Source: CAXBGS01 sp963975425
Lineage (GTDB): Bacteria; Planctomycetota; Planctomycetia; Pirellulales; Pirellulaceae
Assembly (NCBI GenBank): GCA_963975425.1
Contig: CAXBGS010000003.1
Location: 434,001 to 498,000, forward strand
Length of the DNA stretch: 64,000 nt
Reading direction: 5' to 3'
Positions within the stretch are counted from its first letter, which is position 1. Each line of letters begins with the position of its first letter. The position numbers were made by a program, and so were the translations under genes. The notes beneath the pieces were generated by a model, which was given only the letters and a program-made list of their open reading frames with translations, was not told the DNA's origin and did not search any database. This document shows, piece after piece, positions 1 through 10,109 of the stretch.

Positions 1-1460
1 TTTAGCGCGTCTTCGGCGGCGCGACCGGTGTAAGGCAGGATTCGAATCTTGCCGTCGAGTGCGCCAACGGCGTCTTCACCTTCGAGTTCGCGGATCAGAT
101 TTTCGACCAACTCGATTTCGTTTTTTGTACCGCGGACCCACAAACGCCCGGTGACGGGATCACCATCAACGATCGGCCCCTCGCCGCCCTCTTCGGTGAC
201 CCCAAAGAATTTGTTGATGGTCAGCAGAGCCTGCGATGGGTCCAAGCGACGCAAATCGATCACACGGAAATCTTCGCCCGATCCTTCTAATTCCGAAATC
301 GTCCTGGCAATCAACTCTTGCGTGTCCGGACGAGCGAACGCGATGATCGAGTTTGCTTTCGGCTCAACCGCGATGCGGGCATCGGGTGTACCTGCCAACA
401 GAGTCTGCAAAACATCGAACACGGTCGGTGTGTCGGCGGTCGTGATCGCATGCGTTTTCATGACGGGCAATGCGATTTCCGCATCGGCGTCGGCCGCGTT
501 GGTCATCAGCGGCTTATCGGCTTTTGAAACGATGCCTTTCAGAATCGCAATCTTACTGGCCAGTCCCGTCGCGTAGATTCGGTCCCCGTACAGGCCCACG
601 GCCAAACGAATTTCGTCGTTGGAATTTTCACCCGGCTCTAATCCCAACAAAGGGCGAGCCAGTTCGAGCATTTCATCGCTGCCGCGGTGTTGCAAAATGA
701 TTTCAACGACTTCGGTTTCCGCCGCCGTGATCAGCGTTCGGATGGCGATCAACTTGCTGGCCGAATCAGAGACCTTCACTTGTCGAGCGCTTTCAAGGAC
801 GATCACCAACCCCCAAGGATTCACCATTTGTGCCAGTTCTTCCCTGGCGTCGTCCGGCGACAAGCTTCCCAAAGGAAAGACACAACTGACGATTTCGGTG
901 CGACCGCGTTGGTCCAGTTCCTCTGGCGAAACCAGTTCGGCAACTTGGCTGATAAAACGTTTCGCGTTTTCGGCTTCGTAGTCAATGACCTGCAAGATGC
1001 GTCCCGAGCGGACAATTGCATAGCCTCGATCAAGCAACAAACGATTCAGCAAATCCATCGCTTCGGCGACCGTGTACGATCGCGTCGGGTCGCGAAAATT
1101 CACGGTCCCCGTTGGCGGGCGGTCGACTTGCAATGATAAGTCTGCTTCGTTGGAAAACCATTCCAAGACGTCACTCCAGCTAGCGCCAGAAAAATTGAAC
1201 GTCAGCTTTGGCTCGGCATCGTTTTGCGGGGGCAAAGCAGCTTCGAGTGCTCGAACGGCATCCTCGACCGACATGTCGGCAGGCGACACCTGTTCGGTCG
1301 CCTCGGCGGCCTGCGCTTCGGCATCGGCTTGCGTGACGTCGGCGACCTCGCGATCGCGATCGTCCGAGGCTCCGCTGCTGCTGGCCTCCTGAGCAAGGCC
1401 CACAGACGCCAGGATGACCGGGCAAACAAGAATTGTCCCAAATCTTAGAATCGTTTTCAT
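1..1460 (-). CDS. Secretin-like (GspD/PilQ N-domain) protein, 3' end beyond window
   Basis: The gene runs off the left edge, so only about 486 N-terminal residues are visible. It begins with a signal peptide (MKTILRFGTILVCPVILASV), then an acidic Ala-rich linker. From about residue 75 there are repeated alpha/beta modules of the secretin N0/N1 type: an N0-like segment (LTFNFSGASWSDVLEWFS), a 'PTGTVNFRD' strand and a 'TVAEAMDLLNRLL' helix. Later segments such as 'VDGDPVTGRLWVRGTKNEI' fit the N1/N2 pattern. Secretins form outer-membrane rings for type II secretion or type IV pili; planctomycetes also carry many N-domain-only relatives. The C-terminal secretin domain is not in view, so ring formation cannot be confirmed. 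Start chosen because the ATG directly precedes the signal peptide. Confidence 0.65.
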   Translation of the reverse strand, partial: MKTILRFGTILVCPVILASVGLAQEASSSGASDDRDREVADVTQADAEAQAAEATEQVSPADMSVEDAVRALEAALPPQNDAEPKLTFNFSGASWSDVLEWFSNEADLSLQVDRPPTGTVNFRDPTRSYTVAEAMDLLNRLLLDRGYAIVRSGRILQVIDYEAENAKRFISQVAELVSPEELDQRGRTEIVSCVFPLGSLSPDDAREELAQMVNPWGLVIVLESARQVKVSDSASKLIAIRTLITAAETEVVEIILQHRGSDEMLELARPLLGLEPGENSNDEIRLAVGLYGDRIYATGLASKIAILKGIVSKADKPLMTNAADADAEIALPVMKTHAITTADTPTVFDVLQTLLAGTPDARIAVEPKANSIIAFARPDTQELIARTISELEGSGEDFRVIDLRRLDPSQALLTINKFFGVTEEGGEGPIVDGDPVTGRLWVRGTKNEIELVENLIRELEGEDAVGALDGKIRILPYTGRAAEDAL

Positions 1461-2104
1461 ATCGACAAGAACCACGAAGGTTGAGAAATCAAAGCGTTTC
1501 GGCACAGCAATCCTGGGCCTGAGATTTTTTGCACTGAAGAGCTTTCCAGCAGTGACGAGTTCTAATTGCATCGAGAGTCTCTGGCATCGAGAGTCTCTGG
1601 CACGGTGCGTTCCAGGACCATCTTAGTCGCAGAAATCATGATCCCCTCAGGCAAAAAAGAGCGACACGACCGAGGTTTTGTATGGCCGTGACACACGTCT
1701 TCTAACCCCTTCAAACGACGGAGGTTCTGATCTCAACGCATTAATTCTGAGGCATTTCGCGGCCAGATTCGAGATCCCTGAGGCCGAGTCGGAATGTGGG
1801 CCCGTGCAAGCATATTCGCTGGATTCGGCACAACCGAACCACCAATCGCGTTTACTGGCGATCGATCGGCCCAATTCCGCCCAATAATCGTACAATTGCG
1901 AAATCCAGGGCTGATCTGAAATCCGCGGATGATCGCCACGGTTGGCCCCCGCGGGCGACTTCTGTTGGTCAGCCGCCGTAAAATGACTTGGGCAAGGCGT
2001 CACGTCTTGTTACGCTTGACGCCACAATTGAATCGCGCATGCAGGCGAATCACCCATGGCGGCGTGGGGCGCCCGTCATCCATCGTCCGGACGAGAAAGC
2101 TTCG
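1461..2104. other. Intergenic spacer with a 16-bp tandem duplication
   Basis: No convincing gene lies between the secretin-like gene and map, which diverge from it. The only structure I see is a perfect 16-bp direct repeat at 1568-1599 (unit GCATCGAGAGTCTCTG, two contiguous copies) whose core AGAGTCTCT is itself nearly palindromic. Promoters for both flanking genes must lie here, but no clear boxes are recognisable. Confidence 0.5.
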
Positions 2105-2908
2105 ATGCTGAAAAAGCCACATCTGAAAAAACTAATTTTGACCGACGGCCAACGCGACGCGATGCGACGTGCCGGTCGTGTGAACGCACAGCTGATGGAC
2201 TACCTGCGGCCCAACGTTCAAGCAGGGATTGCGACCCAGCAGATCGACGAAATGGTCCAACAATGGACCAGCGATCATGGGCATATCGCCGCGACACTTG
2301 GATATCAGAATTTCCCGAAAAGTTGCTGCATCAGCGTCAACGATGTGATCTGTCATGGCATCCCGGATGACTACGTGCTGCAAGACGGCGACATCGTAAA
2401 CGTCGACATCACGACAATTGCTGATGGCTGGCACGGTGACCAAAGTGAAACGTTCATCATTGGTGAAGTGTCCGAAGAAAAACGTGCCGTCACCCAATGT
2501 GCGTTCGACTGCATGCACGCCGCAATTGATGCATTGAAGCCTGGGTGCCGCGTGGCACTGATCGGCGAAACCGTGGTACCCGAAGCGCACCGCCGTGGAT
2601 TCAGTGTGGTTCGTGAATATGTCGGACACGGACTGGGTCGACAATTTCATCTTGATCCATCGATTCCACACTTTCCGAATCGACAAAGCCGAGTGGATCG
2701 ACTTTATCCCGGGATGTGCTTTACCGTTGAACCCATGATCAATGCGGGGACTCGGTACACGCGCTGTGACAAGAAAGATGGCTGGACCGTACGGACGAAA
2801 GACAAACGGCCGTCGGCACAATTCGAGCATTCGATTCTGATGACCGAAGATGGCCCCGAAATTCTGACGCAAACTCAGAACGGTCCGCAACGCGGACATC
2901 AGTTCTAA
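2105..2908 (+). CDS. map: Methionine aminopeptidase, type I
   Basis: Removes the N-terminal methionine from nascent proteins in the cytosol. The 267 residues match the E. coli enzyme in length. The five metal ligands are visible in order: two Asp in 'NVDITTIADGWHGD', His in 'EYVGHGLGRQFH', Glu in 'CFTVEPMIN' and Glu in 'AQFEHSILM'. The substrate-pocket stretch 'SVNDVICHGIPDD' is also typical. The frame stays open 39 codons upstream, but the ATG at 2105 gives the family-length N-terminus (MLKKPHLKKLILTDGQRDAM) and has a GAGAAAG-like ribosome site before it. Transcribed alone, with a hairpin just after the stop. Confidence 0.95.
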   Translation: MLKKPHLKKLILTDGQRDAMRRAGRVNAQLMDYLRPNVQAGIATQQIDEMVQQWTSDHGHIAATLGYQNFPKSCCISVNDVICHGIPDDYVLQDGDIVNVDITTIADGWHGDQSETFIIGEVSEEKRAVTQCAFDCMHAAIDALKPGCRVALIGETVVPEAHRRGFSVVREYVGHGLGRQFHLDPSIPHFPNRQSRVDRLYPGMCFTVEPMINAGTRYTRCDKKDGWTVRTKDKRPSAQFEHSILMTEDGPEILTQTQNGPQRGHQF

Positions 2909-2942
2909 CGCCAGCCCGTCACGGTACCGCTTTCACGTCAGC

Positions 2943-2962
2943 GGCCCGTCACTCGACGGGCC
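2943..2962 (+). terminator. Hairpin after map
   Basis: A perfect 8-bp inverted repeat (GGCCCGTC, loop ACTC, GACGGGCC) lies 35 bp after the map stop. No T-run follows, so it may act as a Rho-assisted or RNA-stabilising end rather than a classical intrinsic terminator. It also lies downstream of the convergent GH81 gene (stop at 3203) and could serve both. Confidence 0.5.
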
Positions 2963-3202
2963 TGCGTTACACTGAATTTTCTGAACGCGCCTATGTTCGG
3001 TTTTGTCATGCGACACGCGAACAAATTGTCGCTCGGGACGTCTTGTCGCCCAAGACATTTTGAACGTTGGCGTTTCTGGCAACGATCGCCCGCTCATCTT
3101 TTCGAGACGGACGTGACCGAACGTGTGGCACTGGCGTGTTGAATCTTCATTCGTGAATTGAACTTGGTCGCGTCCTGGATCGCGGCTACGCGGGAAGCCG
3201 AA

Positions 3203-6200
3203 TCATCGGCGGGTGGCAAAGTTCGGCAAAAATCCGCTTGCAAAATCCGAGAAATCCACGCTCGCGTCGCCGTTGGCATCCAGTTCGTCACGGTAATTCG
3301 CCGACCCGACGCTGGTCGCAAACGCTGGCAGAAATCCGCTGGCGAAATCGGTGAAGTTGACACTTCCGTCGCCGTCTGTGTCACCATACAGACGGAAGAA
3401 CTCATCGGCCGGATCAGCGCCGAATACAAAATCTTCTACCATCGGTTGGCCGCCGACGAGTGTCGTGACGAGCGCGGCGTCGATCACCAATCGATAGTTG
3501 CCATCGGCAAGCGTATTGACCGAGTCGCGCGTGATGACGCTTGTCCCCGGATCGAAGGTAATCGTTGCAACGGTCTGGCCCAGGACCGCAGCGGTGGACA
3601 CACTCAAGCTGTTGACATCAATCGAACTTGATCCGCTGGGAATGCCAAGATTCGTCAGCGAGAACGCGGCCGCGGGAGCATTGACCAAGTCTTCGAAAAC
3701 AACTTGAACCGATGACAATGACGACCTCTGCGGTTCACCCTCATTGATCACCACGCGATCGACGGCCGCTGAATTGCCGATACCGACTTGGCGGAACTGC
3801 ACGTTGTCGACGATTGCGACACCACCAACCTCGGTATCGCTCCAGAAATAAATTCGCACCGCCACCGGTGATTCGACTTGCTGCAGAAACGGGACCCCAC
3901 CCAGCGGAACGCGAACCGTCGTCCACGATCCGGTTGACGTAACCGCACCTCCACCAATCTTGGACTCAAAGTTGTCACCTCCACTGGCCCCTGGATTCAT
4001 CCCGGCGTCTTCGTCGGCATAGACCGCAAAGCGCCCGATCGAGTCCGCCGAGTCGCGAAACAGATCGAATGACAACTCAGCGGCGCTCAAGCTTGAACCG
4101 ACCTCGGGCGTGACCGTGAACGTCAGATAATTGGTGCTGGCTGTCTCGGGCCCGACCTCGATCGATTCGTTCCATCCGGGGCCTAGCAACAATCCGCGGT
4201 CAGGGTTTCCGACAGCGGAACTGACCATCGCCGCCCCGCCGCTGGTGATGTCCGATGCCAGGGTCGGCACATGCGAATCAGACGAACTGACGTCGAGGTT
4301 CGTTTGGAACCGGTAATCGGCCAATGATTCGCCAACGAGATGGTCATCATCCAGGATCCAGTATGTGGTCGGTTTTTGAACGACGCCGTCACCGTTGGCA
4401 TCGTGGATTTCTAGACCGGCACTGGGATTCGTCAAACGAAACTCAATCGACTCGTTTGATTCCGTCTCGCCATCATCGATCACCGATAGATCGATCGGCA
4501 ACGACGTCGCGAGTGTACCGTCATAGGTTCCCGCCGGAAGATCAACGGCTAGGACATGCGTGTAGTCGCTACCCGCGGTGGCCGTTGCTGAGACGACTGC
4601 CACGTCGATCGTTGCTGACGAGGCCAATGTTCCATCCACCAATAAACGTGGCAGGTTTGCTCCCGCCGATTCCGCCTCGCCGTACCAGTCGGATGCAAAC
4701 TCGACTCGCACGGTTGGATCCTCAGTACTCGCGAAAGGGATCACGATCGCGGACTGCTGCCCCTGAGCCATTGTGGCGCCGGTGCGCACCAGAACATCGC
4801 CGCTGCCGAACGCTTTCCACAACTCAAGCCGGACCGAGCCATTATTAAAATCCGCGAATAATCCCGACTGAGACATCAGTCCGGCAGCTTCAAAGTACGA
4901 TTGCCAGCCATCGACCGGGTCAGTCGCGAAATAGTCATAAGTCTCAACGCGATCGTCGGTGCCATCGCCGTCGAAGTCGTAACGGACGCGCGCTTGAGTT
5001 GCATTTCCACCGCTTTGCCCCGCGTCCAAATACAACTCAAACTGTGTTGTTTTGGATGCGTCATAGATGCCGTCAATTCCCGACACGGTGTAAACCAAGG
5101 GTTGATCCGGCGTCCCGATGTGCGAACCACCGGTGACAGGAATCGTGTCCGATGCTGCAGCCAGCCCAGGAGTCGGCGACAAGGTTCCGGACGTTTCTCG
5201 GGTGATTCGCACGTTGTCATAGAAGATTCCCGACCCGTTGTAGTTTCCCACTCGGTTATTGAAACCGAACTGGATCGTGCCGCCATTTACCCAAGCGGGA
5301 TTCAATGTTTGTGACAAAGTCGAAGCCGCCGTGAACGAGTTTACGGCGCCAATTGTGTCAAACGTCTGTTGTGCCAACAGGTTGAAAGAACCATCAAAGA
5401 CTCGGATGAACGCGCCCACTTCGGTGTCCCCAGTGATGGGTGCCGCCGCATTTCTGGCAAAGTCAAAGTCAAAATGAAACGTATCGGCCGAAGCGGCATC
5501 GGCGCCCGAAAACGGTTGTGAACGAAACAAACTAATCGCCTCTCGGCGCGCCGGATTCGAATGCACCGCGCCATTGTCATAGTTGGCATAGAAGTTGATG
5601 TAGTGGTTCGCGCCCGCGTCGATCAATGCGGAAATTTGTGGCCCGTCACCGAGCGCCGGGCCGCTGTACGCGCCCAACCCCGCGTTGTCTGAATAGTATT
5701 GCCATCCATCAGCGGCCAGCACGGTGGGCGATGGATTCAGGCCGTCAAAATTTTGAAAGTACACCGTCGGCGAAGCGGCTCCGTCAAACAAGTAAAGCGT
5801 GTCGCTGACACCACTGGCTGGCTCATCGTCGGTGACCAAGATGTCCACCGACCGATCTTGAAAACCGGTTGCCGACACCGTGAACGAAACCGCTTGCGTC
5901 CCGTCGATTAGCAAGTCGTCGACCGCTTCGATCGCGAATGTCGCTGATGTCTGGCCAATCGGGATCGTCACCGTCGCCGCGCCGACCACGATCGCCTGGC
6001 CCACGTCGCTGCTGGTCAAGGTCACATCGGCAGCAGCGGTCGTGTCCCCGCTACGGGTAACGGTCACGATTGCCGTTCCGTTGAATTCCGAAATCGATGT
6101 CTCGTCCGCCGCTACGGACAAGTACTGGCCGGGTCTCCATGAAAAGTTTGTCGCACCGCTGGCGATATACGTGAACGCGGGGACCGAAATCGTCGTGCCA

Positions 6201-8428
6201 TCGGAATAGCTAGCCGTGATATCGGTGTCAGCTGGATTGTAGGCGACATAGGTTTTCTGGCCCGCTTTATCAAACACGGCATAGGACGCCAAGTCCGCCG
6301 TGACGGTTGGATCGACGTGCCCGAGTTCGTTTAGCGCGCTAATCCAGTGATAGTTCTTGGCCAACGGCTGAGTTTCTGAACTAGGGCTCGCGTTAAAGTC
6401 GGCCAGTGCAGTCGCCGGGTCAGCAAACGCCAGATACGAAGCCATCAAATCGGTCCACTCATCGACCGGTCCACCGTTTTGTTGGACGACGTGATCGTAC
6501 ACCGATTGCACGTAAGCCGGATCATGCCCCAGATAAAGCGAACCACCCGTCAGCGGCAAATAGTTGATCCCTTGGATCAATTCGGGACTGGGCGAAAAGA
6601 ACGTGGTGTAATCCACTCCGTCGCTCCACAAGATGCCGATCATTGGATGCGGATATGCCGGATTGAAGACCGCATCGTCGACGTCAAACCAATACTGCTC
6701 CAGTGCGGCTTGGTGTGTCGTCACCATGTAAATCCCCAGATCACGAATCGCATCGTCACCCACGGCCGACCCCCAGTGAATCAGCCCGTTGGCGAAATGC
6801 ATGGCCTCTGATGACGATTCCTGATTGTTGCCCCGCTGGAACAGCGCGTTGCCCGATGCCCATGAATGACCGGCATACGCATCGAAGTTGCGAATGAATT
6901 GAAACGTCTGATCATCGCGTTCCCAATTGGCGACGTCACGAATCAACAGTTCGACCATTCCGCCCCAATTGGATTCTTGGGCCCAAAGTGGATCGTACAT
7001 CGCAACGATCGCGGCGGATTGAATAAAGTATCCATAGTGAAAGTGGTGATCGTTCAAATCTTGGGCGGAACCAAAGCTATCGGGATATCCGATGAGCGCA
7101 TCCCAGCTTTGGTCGTAATAGAACTGCCCGTTGCCGCCGTCGTCCGCATCGAACCAGTCCTCCAGTTCACTGCGCACTTCACTCAAGAATCGATCGCGGG
7201 CCGGAATATGTCCGACCTGTTCGGCAAGTGGGATCAACTGCGCCAACTTAAACATATCCGTACCGGTGAAGTACGAATCGGATGTCGAAAGAATATTCGC
7301 CTGTTGGAATAGTTGATCGACATACGAATACAGCTGCGCCGGATCGGCCCCCACCTCGGGCAACAGAGGCAGCGTCCCGTAATGCGTCATCGAAGTCATG
7401 AACGACGCGCCACTTGCGACTTTCATCTGGCCCCGCGATGAATTGTACGAATACCCCGTCAAGGGCGTCGACGAGTTCAGCCATTGATGTCGATACAGCG
7501 CCATCAATGTTTCATCCAAGTGTCCATTGCCGCTTTCTTTCAGCTCCGTGGTTGCCGAATAAGTCGCATTGGATGTCGATGTCGACGCATCGTAGTCCCA
7601 CGTGACGCTCGTGTCGGTCACGAAAGCGTACGCACGCTGGCGAAAGTATTCCAAGGTCGCCGACGAACCATCGGGCAGCAAAGCGACCGAGAAAAAATCA
7701 TCGCCGTTCAAGTCATTGGTAAACGTGCGTCCGCTCTGGATCCACTGCGAACTGCTGGGACCGAATAGACCGTATTCTTTACCTTGGATGCTGATATGCG
7801 CGACACCTGCGGTGTTGCTGCGCACGGTTACCGACTGGTCAAACTGAACGACGGCATCACGTGTCCCTTGTCGCGTCGCATAGACGAACGGCAAACCATG
7901 CCCGAATGTTGTCTCCAGCCGATCCACGCCGCTTTGCCATCGTGTCGTCACCGTCCAGTCGCTATAGGACGCGACGCTCGCGCCGGCGGTACTTAAACCA
8001 TCTAACTTGATGCGCAAGTTTTCGTCGTGCAGGTACCGATAGCCCGAGTCCCACACGACGGGATCGCGAGGGTACCCGACCGCGAGTCCGTCACTGCGAG
8101 TCTGCGTGGAAAGGGGATGCGAAAAGATCGGCATCGAAGTGGGCGATGTTTCAAACGCGATCGCCGACCACCACTCGGCCGCAGCGACCGGACCGGTAAA
8201 GTCGCCCGTGACCCTTGGCGCCGGCGATGGAGCCGGTTCACCGGCCGGACGCACGGACGTGAGCGATCCCAAACCGACATCGACAATCGCCGGCAACGCC
8301 GGATAGTCGGCAATGTTAAAAGGAGTCGTCGCGAGCAGCCGTCGTGTTTCCAAGCACTCGAAGCGCCGCAACGTCGAAACGCCGCCATGAAACCGGTTAC
8401 AAAAATCGTTCGGGCGTGATCGGACCAT
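3203..8428 (-). CDS. Giant secreted GH81 endo-1,3-beta-glucanase with Calx-beta and dockerin-like modules
   Basis: Predicted to cleave beta-1,3-glucans such as laminarin outside the cell. From the ATG at 8428 it has 1741 residues. The N-terminus carries a planctomycete LEPR-XLL type motif (FECLETRRLLA). The GH81 catalytic module covers roughly residues 60-740 and contains the hallmark stretch 'DLNDHHFHYGYF' (about 455-466) and 'ESSSEAMHF' (about 530-540). A Calx-beta domain follows (about 765-855, 'VTVTRSGDTTAAADVTL'), then jelly-roll-like segments, a second Calx-beta-like region (about 1240-1340), and at the C-terminus two EF-hand/dockerin-like repeats ('GDTDGDGSVNFTDFASGF' and 'DANGDASVDFSDFASGF'). 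An ATG 120 bp further upstream is possible, but LEPR-XLL proteins usually start close to the motif. No other polysaccharide-degradation gene adjoins it. Confidence 0.88.
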   Translation of the reverse strand: MVRSRPNDFCNRFHGGVSTLRRFECLETRRLLATTPFNIADYPALPAIVDVGLGSLTSVRPAGEPAPSPAPRVTGDFTGPVAAAEWWSAIAFETSPTSMPIFSHPLSTQTRSDGLAVGYPRDPVVWDSGYRYLHDENLRIKLDGLSTAGASVASYSDWTVTTRWQSGVDRLETTFGHGLPFVYATRQGTRDAVVQFDQSVTVRSNTAGVAHISIQGKEYGLFGPSSSQWIQSGRTFTNDLNGDDFFSVALLPDGSSATLEYFRQRAYAFVTDTSVTWDYDASTSTSNATYSATTELKESGNGHLDETLMALYRHQWLNSSTPLTGYSYNSSRGQMKVASGASFMTSMTHYGTLPLLPEVGADPAQLYSYVDQLFQQANILSTSDSYFTGTDMFKLAQLIPLAEQVGHIPARDRFLSEVRSELEDWFDADDGGNGQFYYDQSWDALIGYPDSFGSAQDLNDHHFHYGYFIQSAAIVAMYDPLWAQESNWGGMVELLIRDVANWERDDQTFQFIRNFDAYAGHSWASGNALFQRGNNQESSSEAMHFANGLIHWGSAVGDDAIRDLGIYMVTTHQAALEQYWFDVDDAVFNPAYPHPMIGILWSDGVDYTTFFSPSPELIQGINYLPLTGGSLYLGHDPAYVQSVYDHVVQQNGGPVDEWTDLMASYLAFADPATALADFNASPSSETQPLAKNYHWISALNELGHVDPTVTADLASYAVFDKAGQKTYVAYNPADTDITASYSDGTTISVPAFTYIASGATNFSWRPGQYLSVAADETSISEFNGTAIVTVTRSGDTTAAADVTLTSSDVGQAIVVGAATVTIPIGQTSATFAIEAVDDLLIDGTQAVSFTVSATGFQDRSVDILVTDDEPASGVSDTLYLFDGAASPTVYFQNFDGLNPSPTVLAADGWQYYSDNAGLGAYSGPALGDGPQISALIDAGANHYINFYANYDNGAVHSNPARREAISLFRSQPFSGADAASADTFHFDFDFARNAAAPITGDTEVGAFIRVFDGSFNLLAQQTFDTIGAVNSFTAASTLSQTLNPAWVNGGTIQFGFNNRVGNYNGSGIFYDNVRITRETSGTLSPTPGLAAASDTIPVTGGSHIGTPDQPLVYTVSGIDGIYDASKTTQFELYLDAGQSGGNATQARVRYDFDGDGTDDRVETYDYFATDPVDGWQSYFEAAGLMSQSGLFADFNNGSVRLELWKAFGSGDVLVRTGATMAQGQQSAIVIPFASTEDPTVRVEFASDWYGEAESAGANLPRLLVDGTLASSATIDVAVVSATATAGSDYTHVLAVDLPAGTYDGTLATSLPIDLSVIDDGETESNESIEFRLTNPSAGLEIHDANGDGVVQKPTTYWILDDDHLVGESLADYRFQTNLDVSSSDSHVPTLASDITSGGAAMVSSAVGNPDRGLLLGPGWNESIEVGPETASTNYLTFTVTPEVGSSLSAAELSFDLFRDSADSIGRFAVYADEDAGMNPGASGGDNFESKIGGGAVTSTGSWTTVRVPLGGVPFLQQVESPVAVRIYFWSDTEVGGVAIVDNVQFRQVGIGNSAAVDRVVINEGEPQRSSLSSVQVVFEDLVNAPAAAFSLTNLGIPSGSSSIDVNSLSVSTAAVLGQTVATITFDPGTSVITRDSVNTLADGNYRLVIDAALVTTLVGGQPMVEDFVFGADPADEFFRLYGDTDGDGSVNFTDFASGFLPAFATSVGSANYRDELDANGDASVDFSDFASGFLPNFATRR

Positions 8429-8796
8429 AGCGATTGTGACCTGGGCTTTCGCGCCGCTGCTGCCAAGACCAACAGGCAACGCGCAGAGATTGAGGGGGAA
8501 GAAGCGGGGAACCGAGGTTCCACGGCCAACCAGCCATGCTGAACGCATGTGCGGTCATCTGACACGTTAGCCCACGCCGAACTGAGATGCATCCCCTTCT
8601 GATGGGGACGCACAGGTGAATCAAATCGAATCGGGCACGCGAGATTTCCCCACCACGGCTTCCCAAACGCCAATTCATCGTTATCCGACGCGGGATCGCG
8701 GCGCACCGCCCCCTCAGTCATCGCCGCAAAAACGCTGAGACCACAGGCAGGCCAGCGACCGATTCGCCCGCCGCAAGCGTGAATCTGTCGAGGTTG
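8429..8796. other. Spacer between the PilZ-protein gene and the GH81 gene
   Basis: Holds the upstream region of the GH81 gene. I see no gene, RNA or clear repeat. If the GH81 protein starts at the upstream ATG (8548), 120 bp of this stretch would be coding. Confidence 0.4.
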
Positions 8797-9585
8797 CTAT
8801 CGCAAGAAGATCAGCATCAAGAGGTGTTCGGGTAGCCAACCCGACAGCAGCAACGCCCCGCAAACAGTGACGGCGGTCGCCGCGACCAAGATACTCGGAC
8901 GCATCGATGAACGGCTTTTCTTGACAAGATTTTGAGTCGTCGCGTCTCGGCCCTCTTCAACGATTTGCGCGACCGCATCGGGACAGTGCCGATTGATGAA
9001 CGCGATCCCGGCGTGGCATTGATCATCCTGCTTCACTTGCCAAACGGACTTGGCCTCGATCACGATGTCCTCGTCGGCTTCCACACGAATGCGAAGCCGT
9101 ACGTCGTCGGGAATCGTGGTCGGCGACAACACCTTCAAACCGCCCGTCGAACAATCTTGGATCTCAATATCGATCTCACCGGAGTGCAATTCCCAGGTCA
9201 TCTTTGCCGGTTGGTTCCAACAAACCCGATCTTCGTTTCGACGATTGACGATTCGTTCACGCGCAAGCGTTTCAAGCACGTCACCGGTCAACGGCTCGAT
9301 CAGCTCACATCCGTAAACGGTTTGCCCACCGACCCAGGGATCGACACGGCGAATGATCCCCCCAAAGGCACCGAAAGAACGATCGGTCTTCAGTTCGATC
9401 AAGACAACTTGCCCGATTCGAAACCCTCCGTTGCACAAGAATCGCACTCCGTGCGTGGACATATCGATGATACTGCCACGCCGAGGCTGCTCGTCCTCAT
9501 GAAAACAATCGCACTGCAATCGCTCGGCGTCCTCGGTCTTGAACCGCGGTTCTTTTCGTCGCCCGAGTGTTTCGTCTTCGTTCAT
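8797..9585 (-). CDS. Tandem PilZ-domain protein with C-terminal membrane anchor
   Basis: Likely cyclic-di-GMP effector. The 262-residue product opens with 'GRRKEPRFK' followed about 35 residues later by 'IDMSTHGVRF', the RxxxR and (D/N)xSxxG signatures of a PilZ domain. A second, weaker copy follows ('NQPAKMTWEL' ... 'IQDCSTGGLKVL'), lacking the full RxxxR pair. The last 35 residues form one hydrophobic helix (ILVAATAVTVCGALLLSGWL), so the domains would face the cytoplasm on a membrane tether. The ATG at 9585 is preferred over one 27 codons upstream because it places the PilZ arginines near the N-terminus, as usual. Its target is not shown by the neighbours. Confidence 0.75.
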   Translation of the reverse strand: MNEDETLGRRKEPRFKTEDAERLQCDCFHEDEQPRRGSIIDMSTHGVRFLCNGGFRIGQVVLIELKTDRSFGAFGGIIRRVDPWVGGQTVYGCELIEPLTGDVLETLARERIVNRRNEDRVCWNQPAKMTWELHSGEIDIEIQDCSTGGLKVLSPTTIPDDVRLRIRVEADEDIVIEAKSVWQVKQDDQCHAGIAFINRHCPDAVAQIVEEGRDATTQNLVKKSRSSMRPSILVAATAVTVCGALLLSGWLPEHLLMLIFLR

Positions 9586-9728
9586 AGAAATGCACACCGC
9601 AAATCGGAGGAGCTGCCCAAAGGACAAATAGCTCACCAGTGCGGCATCGGCGCATCGCATTTGCAAACGAGTTCCGTTTTGTCCACCGCCGCCGTACCCG
9701 CAACGATTGTGAGGAATGATCGGGTTAT

Positions 9729-10109
9729 ATGCTCCCAGCCCATAAGTTCATCAAGCGAGCGGGGCTGTCTCCGTGGCCGAAGGTGTTTCAGAACCTTCGA
9801 TCGTCACTCTCGATCGATCTGGTACAGCATGAACGGATCCCCACGGTCGCCGAGTGGACGGGGCACAGTGTCGAGACCGTGCAGAAGTTTTACCTGATGA
9901 TCACGAAAGAGCATCGGGAGCTAGCGAAATCTCGGGAGCAAAGACGGAAAGAGAAGTCGCAGCAAAATCCGCAGCAGACAATGTCGGAAGATAGGGGACA
10001 GAGAGAGACGCGAGATAGTGAAAGTCTCGTATCTTCTGGGGCTGACACGGTTTGTCATTCCCCATCAATGGGCGTTGAGGGACTCGAACCCCCGACCCTC
10101 TCGGTGTAA
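9729..10109 (+). pseudogene. Tyrosine recombinase (integrase) 3' remnant
   Basis: Only the last part of a site-specific integrase remains. 'WPKVFQNLRSS' and 'VAEWTGHSVETVQKFYL' correspond to the HxxR, GH and Tyr-nucleophile boxes of planctomycete-type integrases; the N-terminal DNA-binding domain and first catalytic Arg are gone, and a TGA closes the frame 10 bp before the first ATG. The tail ends in 'GVEGLEPPTLSV', the peptide produced by reading a tRNA gene antisense, and its TAA overlaps the anticodon of the tRNA-Val. This is the geometry expected when an element integrates into a tRNA gene; the rest of the element has been lost. Confidence 0.7.

Noticed and set aside
1647..2003. 118-codon open frame on the minus strand
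   Set aside because: No family resemblance, no ribosome site, atypical composition; lies in a spacer.
1988..2104. 39-residue extension of methionine aminopeptidase
   Set aside because: The type I enzyme length and N-terminus match the start at 2105.
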